Shown here piece after piece: positions 39,751 through 48,851 of a DNA stretch of 64,000 nucleotides. This stretch comes from a bacterium. Lineage in GTDB: Bacteria > Patescibacteriota > Saccharimonadia > Saccharimonadales > UBA4665. Under the pieces are notes generated by a model. The model ran no database searches. It saw only the letters and a list, made by a program, of their open reading frames with translations, and was not told the origin of the DNA. Made by a program: the position numbers and the translations under genes. Positions within the stretch are counted from its first letter, which is position 1, and every line of letters starts with the position of its first letter. Location of the stretch: assembly GCA_021848145.1 (NCBI GenBank), contig JAJZMX010000004.1, positions 1 to 64,000 of the forward strand. The letters run 5' to 3'.

Positions 39751-41046
39751 ATGAAACATACCGTTTCCGAGATTACTTTGGGTAATGGTGGGAAGGGGTT
39801 GCTAATTCATGTCCCTAACGCCTCAGTAATGTCCTTTGACATCAACTTTAGAGCTGGTGAATTTTTAGTCGAACCGAATAAATGGGAAGTCCCGCATTTA
39901 ATGGAACATGTAGTACTGGGAGCAAATGAACTTATACCAAGGGCAAGGGATTTTCAGGCTGAACTTGAACGTAATGGAGCGTATTCCAATGCCTCTACTA
40001 GTGTATATGACATTACCTACGAAGCTGAATGCGCAGACTTTGAATGGGATAGAGTTTTCGATCTTCTACTAGTTGCAATCACCAAGCCTTTGTTCTTAGA
40101 AGAAGAATTTAAGGCTGAATACGGGAACGTACAAGAAGAAATGGCTGCAAGGGCGAATAATCATTTTAGGCGTCTAAGCCTAGAAATGCGCAAACAGCTT
40201 GGATTATTAGTTAAAACGGATGCCGAAAGACTCAGGTTAATGCCTAATGTTACCGTGAATGACGTTAAGCAGCATTATATTAAGACCCATACAGCTAAAA
40301 ATTTAAGATTTGTTATTGCAGGCGATATAACTCCTAAAAGACGGGACCATATAAAGAACGTCTTAGAAATGATTGAATTACCCAGAAGTGGTCGTCGTTA
40401 TCAATTGCCACATGAACGTCCCAGAAAGCAAGAAAGCGCAACTTACATTCGTAATAGGGCTGTAGAGAACTTATATTTCTATATTGATACTTTCATGAAG
40501 CGACGATTAAGCGATCCTGAAGCGGATGCCCTTAATATAGTGAATACTATGTTAACGGAAACCCTATATTCTAAAATTTTAGGAACGGCTCGAGAGCGTG
40601 GTTTGGTTTATGGAATGAGTTCTGGCTTATCTCAGACAAAACAAGTCAGTAATTGGTGGTTTGGGGCACAAGTCTCAGATAAAAATGCTCCTGCTCTAAT
40701 GAATATTATTTCGTCTGAACTCAAAAAGGTTATGGATGGAAATATTGCCGAAGATGATATAGCAGTTACAAAGCAATACTCATTAGGACGATTCCAGCGT
40801 TCAGCTCAAACTGTAGGAGGTACTGCAGCAGGTTATACAGGGCGTTATTTTTTTGATGAAGTCATAGAGGACTATTACAATATTCCCTCGCGCATACAAG
40901 CTGTGACCAAGCAGGCTATTGTAGATATTGCAAGATGCATGTTTGCGGATAATATATGGGGTTTTGGTGTTCTTGGGGACTGCGGTAAGCAATATGCCGA
41001 ACAGCTTAGGGATCAAATATCTCAACTCTGGAATATACAAGAATAG
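39751..41046 (+). CDS. M16 family zinc peptidase
   Basis: VPHLMEHVVLGANE (HxxEH), long alpha/beta peptidase with RERGLVYGMSSGLS. Confidence 0.88.
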   Translation: MKHTVSEITLGNGGKGLLIHVPNASVMSFDINFRAGEFLVEPNKWEVPHLMEHVVLGANELIPRARDFQAELERNGAYSNASTSVYDITYEAECADFEWDRVFDLLLVAITKPLFLEEEFKAEYGNVQEEMAARANNHFRRLSLEMRKQLGLLVKTDAERLRLMPNVTVNDVKQHYIKTHTAKNLRFVIAGDITPKRRDHIKNVLEMIELPRSGRRYQLPHERPRKQESATYIRNRAVENLYFYIDTFMKRRLSDPEADALNIVNTMLTETLYSKILGTARERGLVYGMSSGLSQTKQVSNWWFGAQVSDKNAPALMNIISSELKKVMDGNIAEDDIAVTKQYSLGRFQRSAQTVGGTAAGYTGRYFFDEVIEDYYNIPSRIQAVTKQAIVDIARCMFADNIWGFGVLGDCGKQYAEQLRDQISQLWNIQE

Positions 41047-41056
41047 AGGTGTAGTT

Positions 41057-42133
41057 ATGGAAGCTGATGCCATTAAGTTTAGCGAGGAAGTTAATAAAAC
41101 TTGTAATGATCTTGGCATAATGTCCTTAACGAAAAGGATAAATGAATTAAAGAAAGCCAGTGAACAAGAAGATTTCTGGCAAGATAGCGCTAGCGCACAA
41201 CATACAATGCAGGAAATCTCTAAACTCGAAAAAAGGGTAGAGCCTTGGCTGGAGATGCAAAGGACGGCCAATGACCTACTTGAGTTATCTAAATTGAATG
41301 ATCCTAAGCTAGAAGCGGAGCTTAGAAATAACATGACTATTGCACTCTCTCAGTTTAGCCAGCTTAAAGAGCATTTAAGCCTTTCGGGGCCATATGATGA
41401 CCATGGCGCACTACTTTCTATAACTTCTGGAGCAGGAGGGACAGATGCCCAAGATTGGACACAAATGTTATTCAGAATGTATACTCGCTACTTTGACAAA
41501 AAAGACTGGAAATACAGGGTAGATGATGATTCTCCAGGCGAAGAGGCTGGCCTAAAGAGTGTAGTAATTGAGGTTGATGGAAATGATTTTGTTTATGGCA
41601 AGTTAAAAGGCGAACATGGTGTACATCGTTTAGTTAGGTTGAGTCCTTTTAATGCAGACCATTTAAGACAGACAAGTTTTGCTAAGGTTGAAATAGCTCC
41701 AAAGATAGATTCTCCCGGCGAAGTCAATATTGATGACAAGGATCTTAAAATAGACGTATATAGAAGTGGAGGTCACGGTGGTCAATCTGTAAATACTACT
41801 GATTCGGCAGTTAGGGTTACTCATTTACCTAGCGGCATTTCAGTTGCAATACAAAATGAAAGAAGTCAACTACAGAACAGGGAAACAGCTCTAAAGATCC
41901 TTCGATCTAAATTAACCCAGATTCAGCTCGAGCAGCACGCCCAGACATTTAGAGACCTAAAAGGTCCTAATCAGTCTGCAGAATGGGGAAGCCAGATAAG
42001 GAATTATGTCCTCCATCCCTACAAACAAGTTAAGGACCTACGTTCTAATTATGAATCCCGGAACGTGGATGATGTTCTAGATGGAGATTTAGATTCATTA
42101 ATTGATGCGTTTATTAAGATGAGTTCAAGCTAA
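41057..42133 (+). CDS. prfB: Peptide chain release factor 2
   Basis: EEDFW-like [60 protein letters not shown] 41057 preferred start. Confidence 0.95.
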   Translation: MEADAIKFSEEVNKTCNDLGIMSLTKRINELKKASEQEDFWQDSASAQHTMQEISKLEKRVEPWLEMQRTANDLLELSKLNDPKLEAELRNNMTIALSQFSQLKEHLSLSGPYDDHGALLSITSGAGGTDAQDWTQMLFRMYTRYFDKKDWKYRVDDDSPGEEAGLKSVVIEVDGNDFVYGKLKGEHGVHRLVRLSPFNADHLRQTSFAKVEIAPKIDSPGEVNIDDKDLKIDVYRSGGHGGQSVNTTDSAVRVTHLPSGISVAIQNERSQLQNRETALKILRSKLTQIQLEQHAQTFRDLKGPNQSAEWGSQIRNYVLHPYKQVKDLRSNYESRNVDDVLDGDLDSLIDAFIKMSSS

Positions 42134-42166
42134 TTAACAGGGTAGAACGTGTTATAATGGAAGCAA

Positions 42167-42850
42167 ATGATATTACTTGATAGGGTAAGCAAATCTTACT
42201 CTAGGGGGGGCAAGCCTTCGCTAGATCGTATTAGCTTACATGTTGAGCCGAAGGAATTTGTTATAGTTGTTGGTCAAAGTGGAGCCGGTAAAACCACTTT
42301 AATGCGTTTGTTGACACGAGAAGAGAGGCAAACTTCTGGCAAAATAATCGTTGGTGGTATTGATTATGACAAGTTGAAAGATAGGGAAATCCCACTCTTG
42401 AGGAGAAAGATAGGAGTAGTGTTTCAGGATTTCAAACTACTCCCAAACAAAACAATTTTTGAAAACGTATCTTTTGCGCTTGAAATGGTTGGTATGGGCA
42501 ACCAAGAAATTAAAAATACGGTTCCCCGTGTTTTGGAAATAGTAAATTTGACTGGGAAAGAAGATAATATGCCCTATGAACTGTCTGGAGGCGAGAGGCA
42601 ACGTGTAGCGATTGCTCGAGCCATTGTGCGCCAACCTAAGATATTAATAGCTGATGAGCCTACCGGTAATCTGGATCCGAAGCATGCTTGGGATGTTATA
42701 AAAATTCTTGAGAAGATTAACCGCTATGGCACCACAGTATTACTGACTACGCATAACCAAGAGATAGTTAATAAGCTTAAGAGGCGAGTGGTAACAATTA
42801 AGGATGGTAAGATCGTTAGTGACCGGGCAAATGCAGGTTATAAGATTTAG
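42167..42850 (+). CDS. ftsE: Cell division ATP-binding protein FtsE
   Basis: VGQSGAGKTTLMRLLTREERQTSG, FQDFKLLPNKT, LSGGERQRVAIARAIVRQPKILIADEPTGNLDP; followed by ftsX. Confidence 0.95.
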   Translation: MILLDRVSKSYSRGGKPSLDRISLHVEPKEFVIVVGQSGAGKTTLMRLLTREERQTSGKIIVGGIDYDKLKDREIPLLRRKIGVVFQDFKLLPNKTIFENVSFALEMVGMGNQEIKNTVPRVLEIVNLTGKEDNMPYELSGGERQRVAIARAIVRQPKILIADEPTGNLDPKHAWDVIKILEKINRYGTTVLLTTHNQEIVNKLKRRVVTIKDGKIVSDRANAGYKI

Positions 42851-42858
42851 AGATTTAA

Positions 42859-43806
42859 ATGAGTGGTAAAAGACGTTTAATAACCGTTTGGCGCATCATA
42901 AATAATGGTGTCGTTAACTTTATACGAAACATTTCGTTGGCTATAGCAGCAATGGCCATTATGGTTGTTACTTTAACGATCGTACTGTTTTCATTAATAG
43001 TTAATTACACTTTTTCACATACAATTTACCAAATCACGAACAAGATTGATGTTTCCGTTTACTTAAAGAACAGGGTTACAAGTGCCGAAACCACTAAACT
43101 AATTGGCGAAATTCGTAATCTATCCAATGTCCAAAGTGTTCAATATTTATCCAAAGAACAGGCGCTTAAGGCATATGAACAGCAAAACTCTAATAACCAG
43201 CAACTAATCCAAGCGGCGACTGAAACTAACAATCCTTTGCCGCCTACGATAATTATTAAACCCGTTAACTTGAATAATTTGGGACAGATCAAATCGTTTT
43301 TAAACGAGCCTAACATTGCAGCCTTACAGACAGATCCTCCAAGTTATAGCGGGCAGGAAAAAGAGGCGATTGACCGAATTACTCACGCGACTAATGTCCT
43401 ACAGGAAATTGGGGTTATAGCAGTGATTGTTTTTGCGGTAGTTAGTGTACTAATAATCTTTAATACTATCCAGATGGCAATATTTAACAGAAGAGATGAA
43501 ATTCAAATTATGCGATTACTTGGTGCGGGAAGGGGTTATATTAGAGGGCCGTTCATCGTTGAAAGTATAATTTACGGAATACTGTCTGCGGTAATATCTG
43601 TGATCATTATAAATGCAGCTTTTCAGGCTAGTAGTGGAACTTTGCAAGCTAGTAGCTTAGGGTTATTGGATATAGGCTATGCAAACAACTATTTTGATAG
43701 TCATTTCATTGTATTGTTGACCGTAGAGCTTGCTCTTGGTATTGTTATAGGAGCCGTTTCATCTATGATAGCGACCAGGCGGTATCTAAAATTTAAAACT
43801 AGATAA
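42859..43806 (+). CDS. ftsX: Cell division protein FtsX
   Basis: RNISLAIAAMAIMVVTLTIVLF; DEIQIMRLLGAGRGYIRGPFIVESIIYG; next to ftsE. Confidence 0.94.
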   Translation: MSGKRRLITVWRIINNGVVNFIRNISLAIAAMAIMVVTLTIVLFSLIVNYTFSHTIYQITNKIDVSVYLKNRVTSAETTKLIGEIRNLSNVQSVQYLSKEQALKAYEQQNSNNQQLIQAATETNNPLPPTIIIKPVNLNNLGQIKSFLNEPNIAALQTDPPSYSGQEKEAIDRITHATNVLQEIGVIAVIVFAVVSVLIIFNTIQMAIFNRRDEIQIMRLLGAGRGYIRGPFIVESIIYGILSAVISVIIINAAFQASSGTLQASSLGLLDIGYANNYFDSHFIVLLTVELALGIVIGAVSSMIATRRYLKFKTR

Positions 43807-43837
43807 ATCAAGAACAATTTAAATGACTATAAAGAAG

Positions 43838-43915
43838 GTGACAGGCATCAGTTTTTTAAAGATCTAGTTTATAGCAGGCTAGGTCTTTCTTAATGTCACA
43901 TTTTTGGGGGTGCCT
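43838..43915 (+). ncRNA. Structured intergenic element (nested hairpin with possible pseudoknot) downstream of ftsX
   Basis: GTGACA (43838-43843)/TGTCAC (43894-43899); AAAGATCTAG/CTAGGTCTTT; AGGCATC (43843-43849)/GGTGCCT (43909-43915). Confidence 0.45.
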
Positions 43916-44019
43916 ATGTAAAGACTATCCATGTACAAGTTTCAAAGGGTAAGAAAGGTGTTAATTTTTTGACAAAACGTGGTATAGTTAACTTACAAAT
44001 TCAAGACAAAAAGAACAAA

Positions 44020-45192
44020 ATGAAAAGTAAGCCTCACAGATTTAGTCGTATTCGCCCCGGCTTAGCGGCGATGGCACTTAGTGTATTGGTTTTAGGGTTC
44101 GCTATGGCACCTGATGCCCAAGCCGTTAATTACCAGGCGCAAATAAACGCCCTAAATAGCGCTAACGCTAATGCGCAGGCTTCAATAAACAACTTGCAGG
44201 TTCAGGCAGGAAGCTATCAGCAAGCTATATCTAATTACCAGGCACAAATTAATGCTATACAGAATAGCATTAATAATAACCAAGCTAAATTAGTTGCAGA
44301 CCAACAAGAAATTATTGCCGATAATGCCAAGATTGCTCTAAATAAAGGCTATTTAGCAAATGATCTAAAGACCATGTATGTCCAAGGATCAATGTCGACA
44401 ATTGAAGAATTAGCAACAAGTCAAAATCTCAGTACTTTTGTGAATAAGCAAGAGGACAACTTAAAGATACAGAACCAACTTAATAGCCTACTAACTACAA
44501 TTAAAAACCTACAGCGACAGACACAGGCAAACAAGAACCAAATAATAATCTTAATGAACCTTGAGCAATCACAAAAAAACCAGGTGGCTGCCGATGAGAA
44601 CCAAGTTAACCAGTTATTGGCGATGAACCAGCAACAACAGGCTAGTTATAATGCTAAAATAGCTTCTAATAAGAGCCAAATAGCGACTCTCGTAGCAGAG
44701 CAAATTGCTGCAAACAAAAAGCTAGTTAGTACTGGCAAAGTAGACTACAGCGGTTCTTGCGGTGGCACTTATCCGGCAGCGGCACAAGGTCCTTATGGCC
44801 CTTGGGGTTGCAATTACGCTCATTCAAGCGATTTTCAAGCAGGCTGCACATATATGGACAGCTGGGGAATGTGCAACAGGGAATGCGTTAGCTACACCGC
44901 CTGGATGGTTTACAAAAACTATGGCATAGACGTAACCGGCTTTGGCAATGCCAACCAATGGCCGGCAAATGCTCAGGCTGTTGGTATTCCAATTGGTACA
45001 ACCCCTAAAGTAGGAGCAGTAGCTATCTATATGGGTGGTTATAGTGACCCCTACGGGCATGCTATGTGGGTAAAAAGCGTAAACGGCAACGGCACGATAA
45101 CTGTTGACCAATATAACCTTTACTATGATGGTAATTTTTACGAGACTACTATTAGTGACACTGGTCTAACATACATTTACTTTGGTGGCTAA
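44020..45192 (+). CDS. Secreted PcsB-like coiled-coil CHAP-domain peptidoglycan hydrolase
   Basis: Signal peptide GLAAMALSVLVLGFAMAPDAQA; Gln/Asn-rich coiled coil; CHAP-like NRECVSYTAWMVYKN...VGAVAIYMGGYSDPYGHAMWVKSV; follows ftsEX. Confidence 0.88.
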   Translation: MKSKPHRFSRIRPGLAAMALSVLVLGFAMAPDAQAVNYQAQINALNSANANAQASINNLQVQAGSYQQAISNYQAQINAIQNSINNNQAKLVADQQEIIADNAKIALNKGYLANDLKTMYVQGSMSTIEELATSQNLSTFVNKQEDNLKIQNQLNSLLTTIKNLQRQTQANKNQIIILMNLEQSQKNQVAADENQVNQLLAMNQQQQASYNAKIASNKSQIATLVAEQIAANKKLVSTGKVDYSGSCGGTYPAAAQGPYGPWGCNYAHSSDFQAGCTYMDSWGMCNRECVSYTAWMVYKNYGIDVTGFGNANQWPANAQAVGIPIGTTPKVGAVAIYMGGYSDPYGHAMWVKSVNGNGTITVDQYNLYYDGNFYETTISDTGLTYIYFGG

Positions 45193-45283
45193 TACACAAA
45201 ACCGCTACTTTGCATTACAATAGTTTCAAGTAGTTCTAAGGCTCTTGCTGTAAAAAGTCATAAAAGGGAAGCGTAGTTAGAAG

Positions 45284-46471
45284 TTGTTGAGATTAACAAA
45301 GAAAGCAAAAAATTTCACGATATCTATTGCCGGCATTGTGTTGCTGATCGGTGTTTATTTCCTTGGTGTCAATGTAGGTAATGGGAACTTAGCATTTGGT
45401 GGTTCAAGTCTAAATTCAAATCTACCCAACGTTCTTAACTATTCAACTGTTAACCAAGAATACAGGGCTTTAATTGATAATTATGATGGAAAGTTAAGCT
45501 CAACACAACTGCTTAATGGCATTAAGCATGGGTTGGCTAACGCCGTTGGCGATCCTTATACCGAATATTTTACCGCTAAGGAAGCAAAGCAGTTTAATAG
45601 CGAGCTTAATAATTCGTTTAGTGGCATTGGCGCCGAGCTAAGCGCAAATTCACAAAAGGAGATAATTATAATGGCTCCACTTAAGGGGTCACCTGCATCT
45701 AAGGCTGGTCTACAGCCAAACGATATCATAGCTGATATAAACGGTAATTCCACGGCAGGAATGACAGTTACTCAGGCTGCAGACAAAATTAGAGGAAAAG
45801 CTGGCACTAAAGTCACTCTAACTATTATCCACAATAAGAAACAGTATGATGTAGTTATTACACGTGCTACCATAACTGTCCCAAGTGTTAGTTATAAGAT
45901 TCTCAGCGGCAATATAGGTTATATATCAATCATTACTTTTGCTAACGATACCGCTAACCTCATTCAAAAGGCAGCAAATAGCATGGTTAGTCATCATGTT
46001 AAGGGCATTATCTTGGATTTAAGAGATAACCCCGGAGGGTTAGTTAGTGCAGCTGTAGCGGTTTCGAGCGAATGGCTAAGACCGGGTCAGGAAGTGATGC
46101 AAGAAAGGCGTGGTAATACCGTACTCCAGACTTATACGGCTACAGGAGGCGACATCCTACATGGTATACCAACAGTCGTACTGGTTGATGGAGGGTCTGC
46201 TTCAGCTAGCGAAATTACTGCTGGTGCATTGCATGACCACCACGATGCTTATCTGATAGGTACTAAGACTTTTGGCAAGGGTATAGTTCAACAACTTATC
46301 AACTTGAATGACGGATCAGTTTTAAAAGTAACCATAGCTTCGTGGTATCGACCTGATGGTAAAAATATAGAGCATAAAGGAATTATTCCTGATGAGGTGG
46401 TTAAGCTTGGAAATAATGCTACAACGGACACCCAATTGCAGGCAGCTGAGAAATATCTAGCGAGTCACTAA
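45284..46471 (+). CDS. S41 family C-terminal processing peptidase
   Basis: DPYTEYFTAKEAKQFNSEL, PDZ, LDLRDNPGGLVSAAVAV, VDGGSASASEITAGALHDH, TFGKGIVQ. Confidence 0.95.
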   Translation: MLRLTKKAKNFTISIAGIVLLIGVYFLGVNVGNGNLAFGGSSLNSNLPNVLNYSTVNQEYRALIDNYDGKLSSTQLLNGIKHGLANAVGDPYTEYFTAKEAKQFNSELNNSFSGIGAELSANSQKEIIIMAPLKGSPASKAGLQPNDIIADINGNSTAGMTVTQAADKIRGKAGTKVTLTIIHNKKQYDVVITRATITVPSVSYKILSGNIGYISIITFANDTANLIQKAANSMVSHHVKGIILDLRDNPGGLVSAAVAVSSEWLRPGQEVMQERRGNTVLQTYTATGGDILHGIPTVVLVDGGSASASEITAGALHDHHDAYLIGTKTFGKGIVQQLINLNDGSVLKVTIASWYRPDGKNIEHKGIIPDEVVKLGNNATTDTQLQAAEKYLASH

Positions 46472-46552
46472 TAATAATTAGACCCCCAGAACCAACTAAC
46501 CTTTTGAAAAGAGTCATAATGTGGTAACATGCCACTAGAATTAAGAGGTTAA

Positions 46553-48172
46553 GTGGCGGTGGCGAAAAGCCAGACCAAGTACATATTTGTTACTGGTGGA
46601 GTACTTTCCGGATTAGGAAAGGGTATAACGGCCGCCTCAATTGGTAACCTTTTACGCGCAAGGTCTTTGAGTGTAAATCTTCAAAAATGTGATCCTTACC
46701 TAAATGTAGATGCAGGATTACTTAATCCCCGAGAACATGGTGAGTGCTTCGTTACTAGGGATGGAGCTGAAACGGATTTAGACCTTGGCCACTATGAGAG
46801 GTTTACGGGGTCAGAGATGACCAAGTCTAGCTCTTTAATGTCTGGAAGGGTTTTAGAGAAACTCATTCAAGACGAGAGATCTGGTAAATATGATGGCAGT
46901 AGCGTACAGATTGTCCCCCACCTGACAGCAGCGATCCAAGGTTATATCGAGGCTGCAGGTAACGGCTATGATGTGCATATTGTAGAGATTGGCGGCACAG
47001 TCGGAGACTATGAGTCCTTAAGCTTTATCGAGGCCATTAGAGAGTTTGCTTTGCTAGTTGGTCGTGAAAACTGTCTTTATGTACATGTCGTATACTTGCC
47101 TTACTTGTCGGCTTCAGAGGAAACTAAAACTAAGCCAGCCCAGAACTCAGTCCGTGAATTAAGGGGGCTTGGTATTACGCCAGATATTTTAGTTGCCAGA
47201 AGCGAAAAACCGACTAAAGACTCGGTTAGGAAGAAGTTAAGCCTGTTTTCTGGTGTTAGCGAGGACTCAATTGCCTTATTACCGAACGCTGATAGTATTT
47301 ATGAAGTGCCATTAACTCTTGAGGATAGTGGAATAGCTAATACAATCACAAAAAAGCTAGGCATTGCCGTTAATAAAGAAGCTCGTTTAAGCGAGTGGAG
47401 AACGATGGTAGAAAGGGCAAAAAAGGATTATGGAAGGGAAGTCACAGTTGGATTGATTGCTAAATACCTAGACAATTCCGATACATATATGTCAGTCGTA
47501 GAAGCTGTTCGCTCGGCCTGTTGGTGGAATGAAACAAACTTAAACTTTGTATGGATTGACGCAGTAAAACTCGAAGATGAAGATGTGGTTGAAAAATTAG
47601 CTAATTTTGATGCTGTGATTGTTCCAGGTGGATTTGGGTCCAGGGGTGTAGAAGGAAAAATAAAAGCAGCTGCTTGCGCTTTAAAACACGACGTGCCTTA
47701 TCTAGGACTGTGTTACGGCTTACATATGGCTGTTGTTGCTGCCGCTCGCCAATATGGAATAAAAGATGCCAATACCACAGAGGTAGACCCAAACACGAAA
47801 CACCCAGTCATAGATACAATGAAAGACCAAAGAGGAAAAGAAAATACTGGTGGAACGATGCGTCTTGGAAACTACCAATGCAAGTTAGCGAAGGGCAGCC
47901 TGTCGGCTAGTCTATACAAAGAATCTAACATCGTTGAACGGCATAGACACCGTTATGAATGTAACCCCAAATACGTTAAGGATTATGAAAGTTGGGGTAT
48001 AAGGGCAGTTGGCACAAACCCTGGTACGGGGTTAGTGGAGATCATCGAGGCAATAGATCATCCTTTCTTTGTAGCTAGCCAATTTCATCCGGAATTTAAG
48101 TCTAGACCGACCAAACCTCATCCCCTGTTTGATGGATTTATTAAGGCGGCCTTGCAAAAAAAGTCAACTTAA
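46553..48172 (+). CDS. pyrG: CTP synthase
   Basis: KYIFVTGGVLSGLGKGITAASIGNLL, DPYLNVDAGLLNPREHGECFV, GFGSRGVEGKI, LGLCYGLH, SQFHPEFKSRP. Confidence 0.97.
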   Translation: MAVAKSQTKYIFVTGGVLSGLGKGITAASIGNLLRARSLSVNLQKCDPYLNVDAGLLNPREHGECFVTRDGAETDLDLGHYERFTGSEMTKSSSLMSGRVLEKLIQDERSGKYDGSSVQIVPHLTAAIQGYIEAAGNGYDVHIVEIGGTVGDYESLSFIEAIREFALLVGRENCLYVHVVYLPYLSASEETKTKPAQNSVRELRGLGITPDILVARSEKPTKDSVRKKLSLFSGVSEDSIALLPNADSIYEVPLTLEDSGIANTITKKLGIAVNKEARLSEWRTMVERAKKDYGREVTVGLIAKYLDNSDTYMSVVEAVRSACWWNETNLNFVWIDAVKLEDEDVVEKLANFDAVIVPGGFGSRGVEGKIKAAACALKHDVPYLGLCYGLHMAVVAAARQYGIKDANTTEVDPNTKHPVIDTMKDQRGKENTGGTMRLGNYQCKLAKGSLSASLYKESNIVERHRHRYECNPKYVKDYESWGIRAVGTNPGTGLVEIIEAIDHPFFVASQFHPEFKSRPTKPHPLFDGFIKAALQKKST

Positions 48173-48187
48173 GGTAGCTTAAGCAGT

Positions 48188-48583
48188 ATGGATGAACCTC
48201 AAAACTCGGGTTCCAAGCGGATATTGCTCGTTGAAGACGATGACGGCTTGGCAACTGTATATGTTACTCGATTACAAGCAGAAGGCTTTGATGTCCGTAG
48301 GGTAGCCGATGGCGAAGATGCACTGGCATCAGCCATAAGTTACCACCCAGATTTGGTACTATTGGATGTAATGATGCCTAAAGTAAGCGGATTTGATGTC
48401 TTGGATATCTTAAGGAATACACCAGAGACAGCTAACTTAAAAATTATTATGCTGACTGCACTAAGCCAAGAAAGCGATAAGCAAAGAGCAGAGAGCCTTG
48501 GGGTTGATGATTATCTAGTTAAATCCCAAGTTGTTATCGCGGATGTGATTGACCGCATCAAACATCATCTAGGAATTAATTAA
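48188..48583 (+). CDS. Single-domain response regulator (canonical receiver)
   Basis: LLVEDDDGLATVYVTRL, DLVLLDVMMPKVSGFDVL, IMLTALSQ, DDYLVKS. Confidence 0.93.
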   Translation: MDEPQNSGSKRILLVEDDDGLATVYVTRLQAEGFDVRRVADGEDALASAISYHPDLVLLDVMMPKVSGFDVLDILRNTPETANLKIIMLTALSQESDKQRAESLGVDDYLVKSQVVIADVIDRIKHHLGIN

Positions 48584-48848
48584 CGCTAACTTCAGTACGG
48601 CGCACAGATTTACCCGAAAAGAGACGAACCTTACGTGACTTAAACGTAACTACACCATCTCTTGCAGCGTGGATGGTAAAGTTTCGGCTCATCTTAGTAC
48701 CGGGGCCGGGTCTTTTTGTCATCCCTACCTGACGGACTATTACTTGGCCAACCTTAACTTTTTGGCCACCAAATAGCTTGACTCCTAGACGTTGACCAGG
48801 TGAATCATGAACATTTTTGGCGGTACCGCCGGCTTTAACGTGTGACAT
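48576..48848 (-). CDS. rpmA: 50S ribosomal protein L27
   Basis: VKAGGTAKNVHDSPGQRLGVKLFGGQKVKVGQVIVRQVGMTKRPGPGTKMSRNFTIHAARDGVVTF. Confidence 0.93.
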   Translation of the reverse strand: MSHVKAGGTAKNVHDSPGQRLGVKLFGGQKVKVGQVIVRQVGMTKRPGPGTKMSRNFTIHAARDGVVTFKSRKVRLFSGKSVRRTEVSVN

Positions 48849-48851
48849 GCT

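Noticed and set aside
40928-41056. N-terminal extension of RF2 and a possible programmed frameshift
   Set aside because: Extension overlaps the M16 peptidase gene; RF2 starts normally at ATG 41057 and reads through without a frameshift
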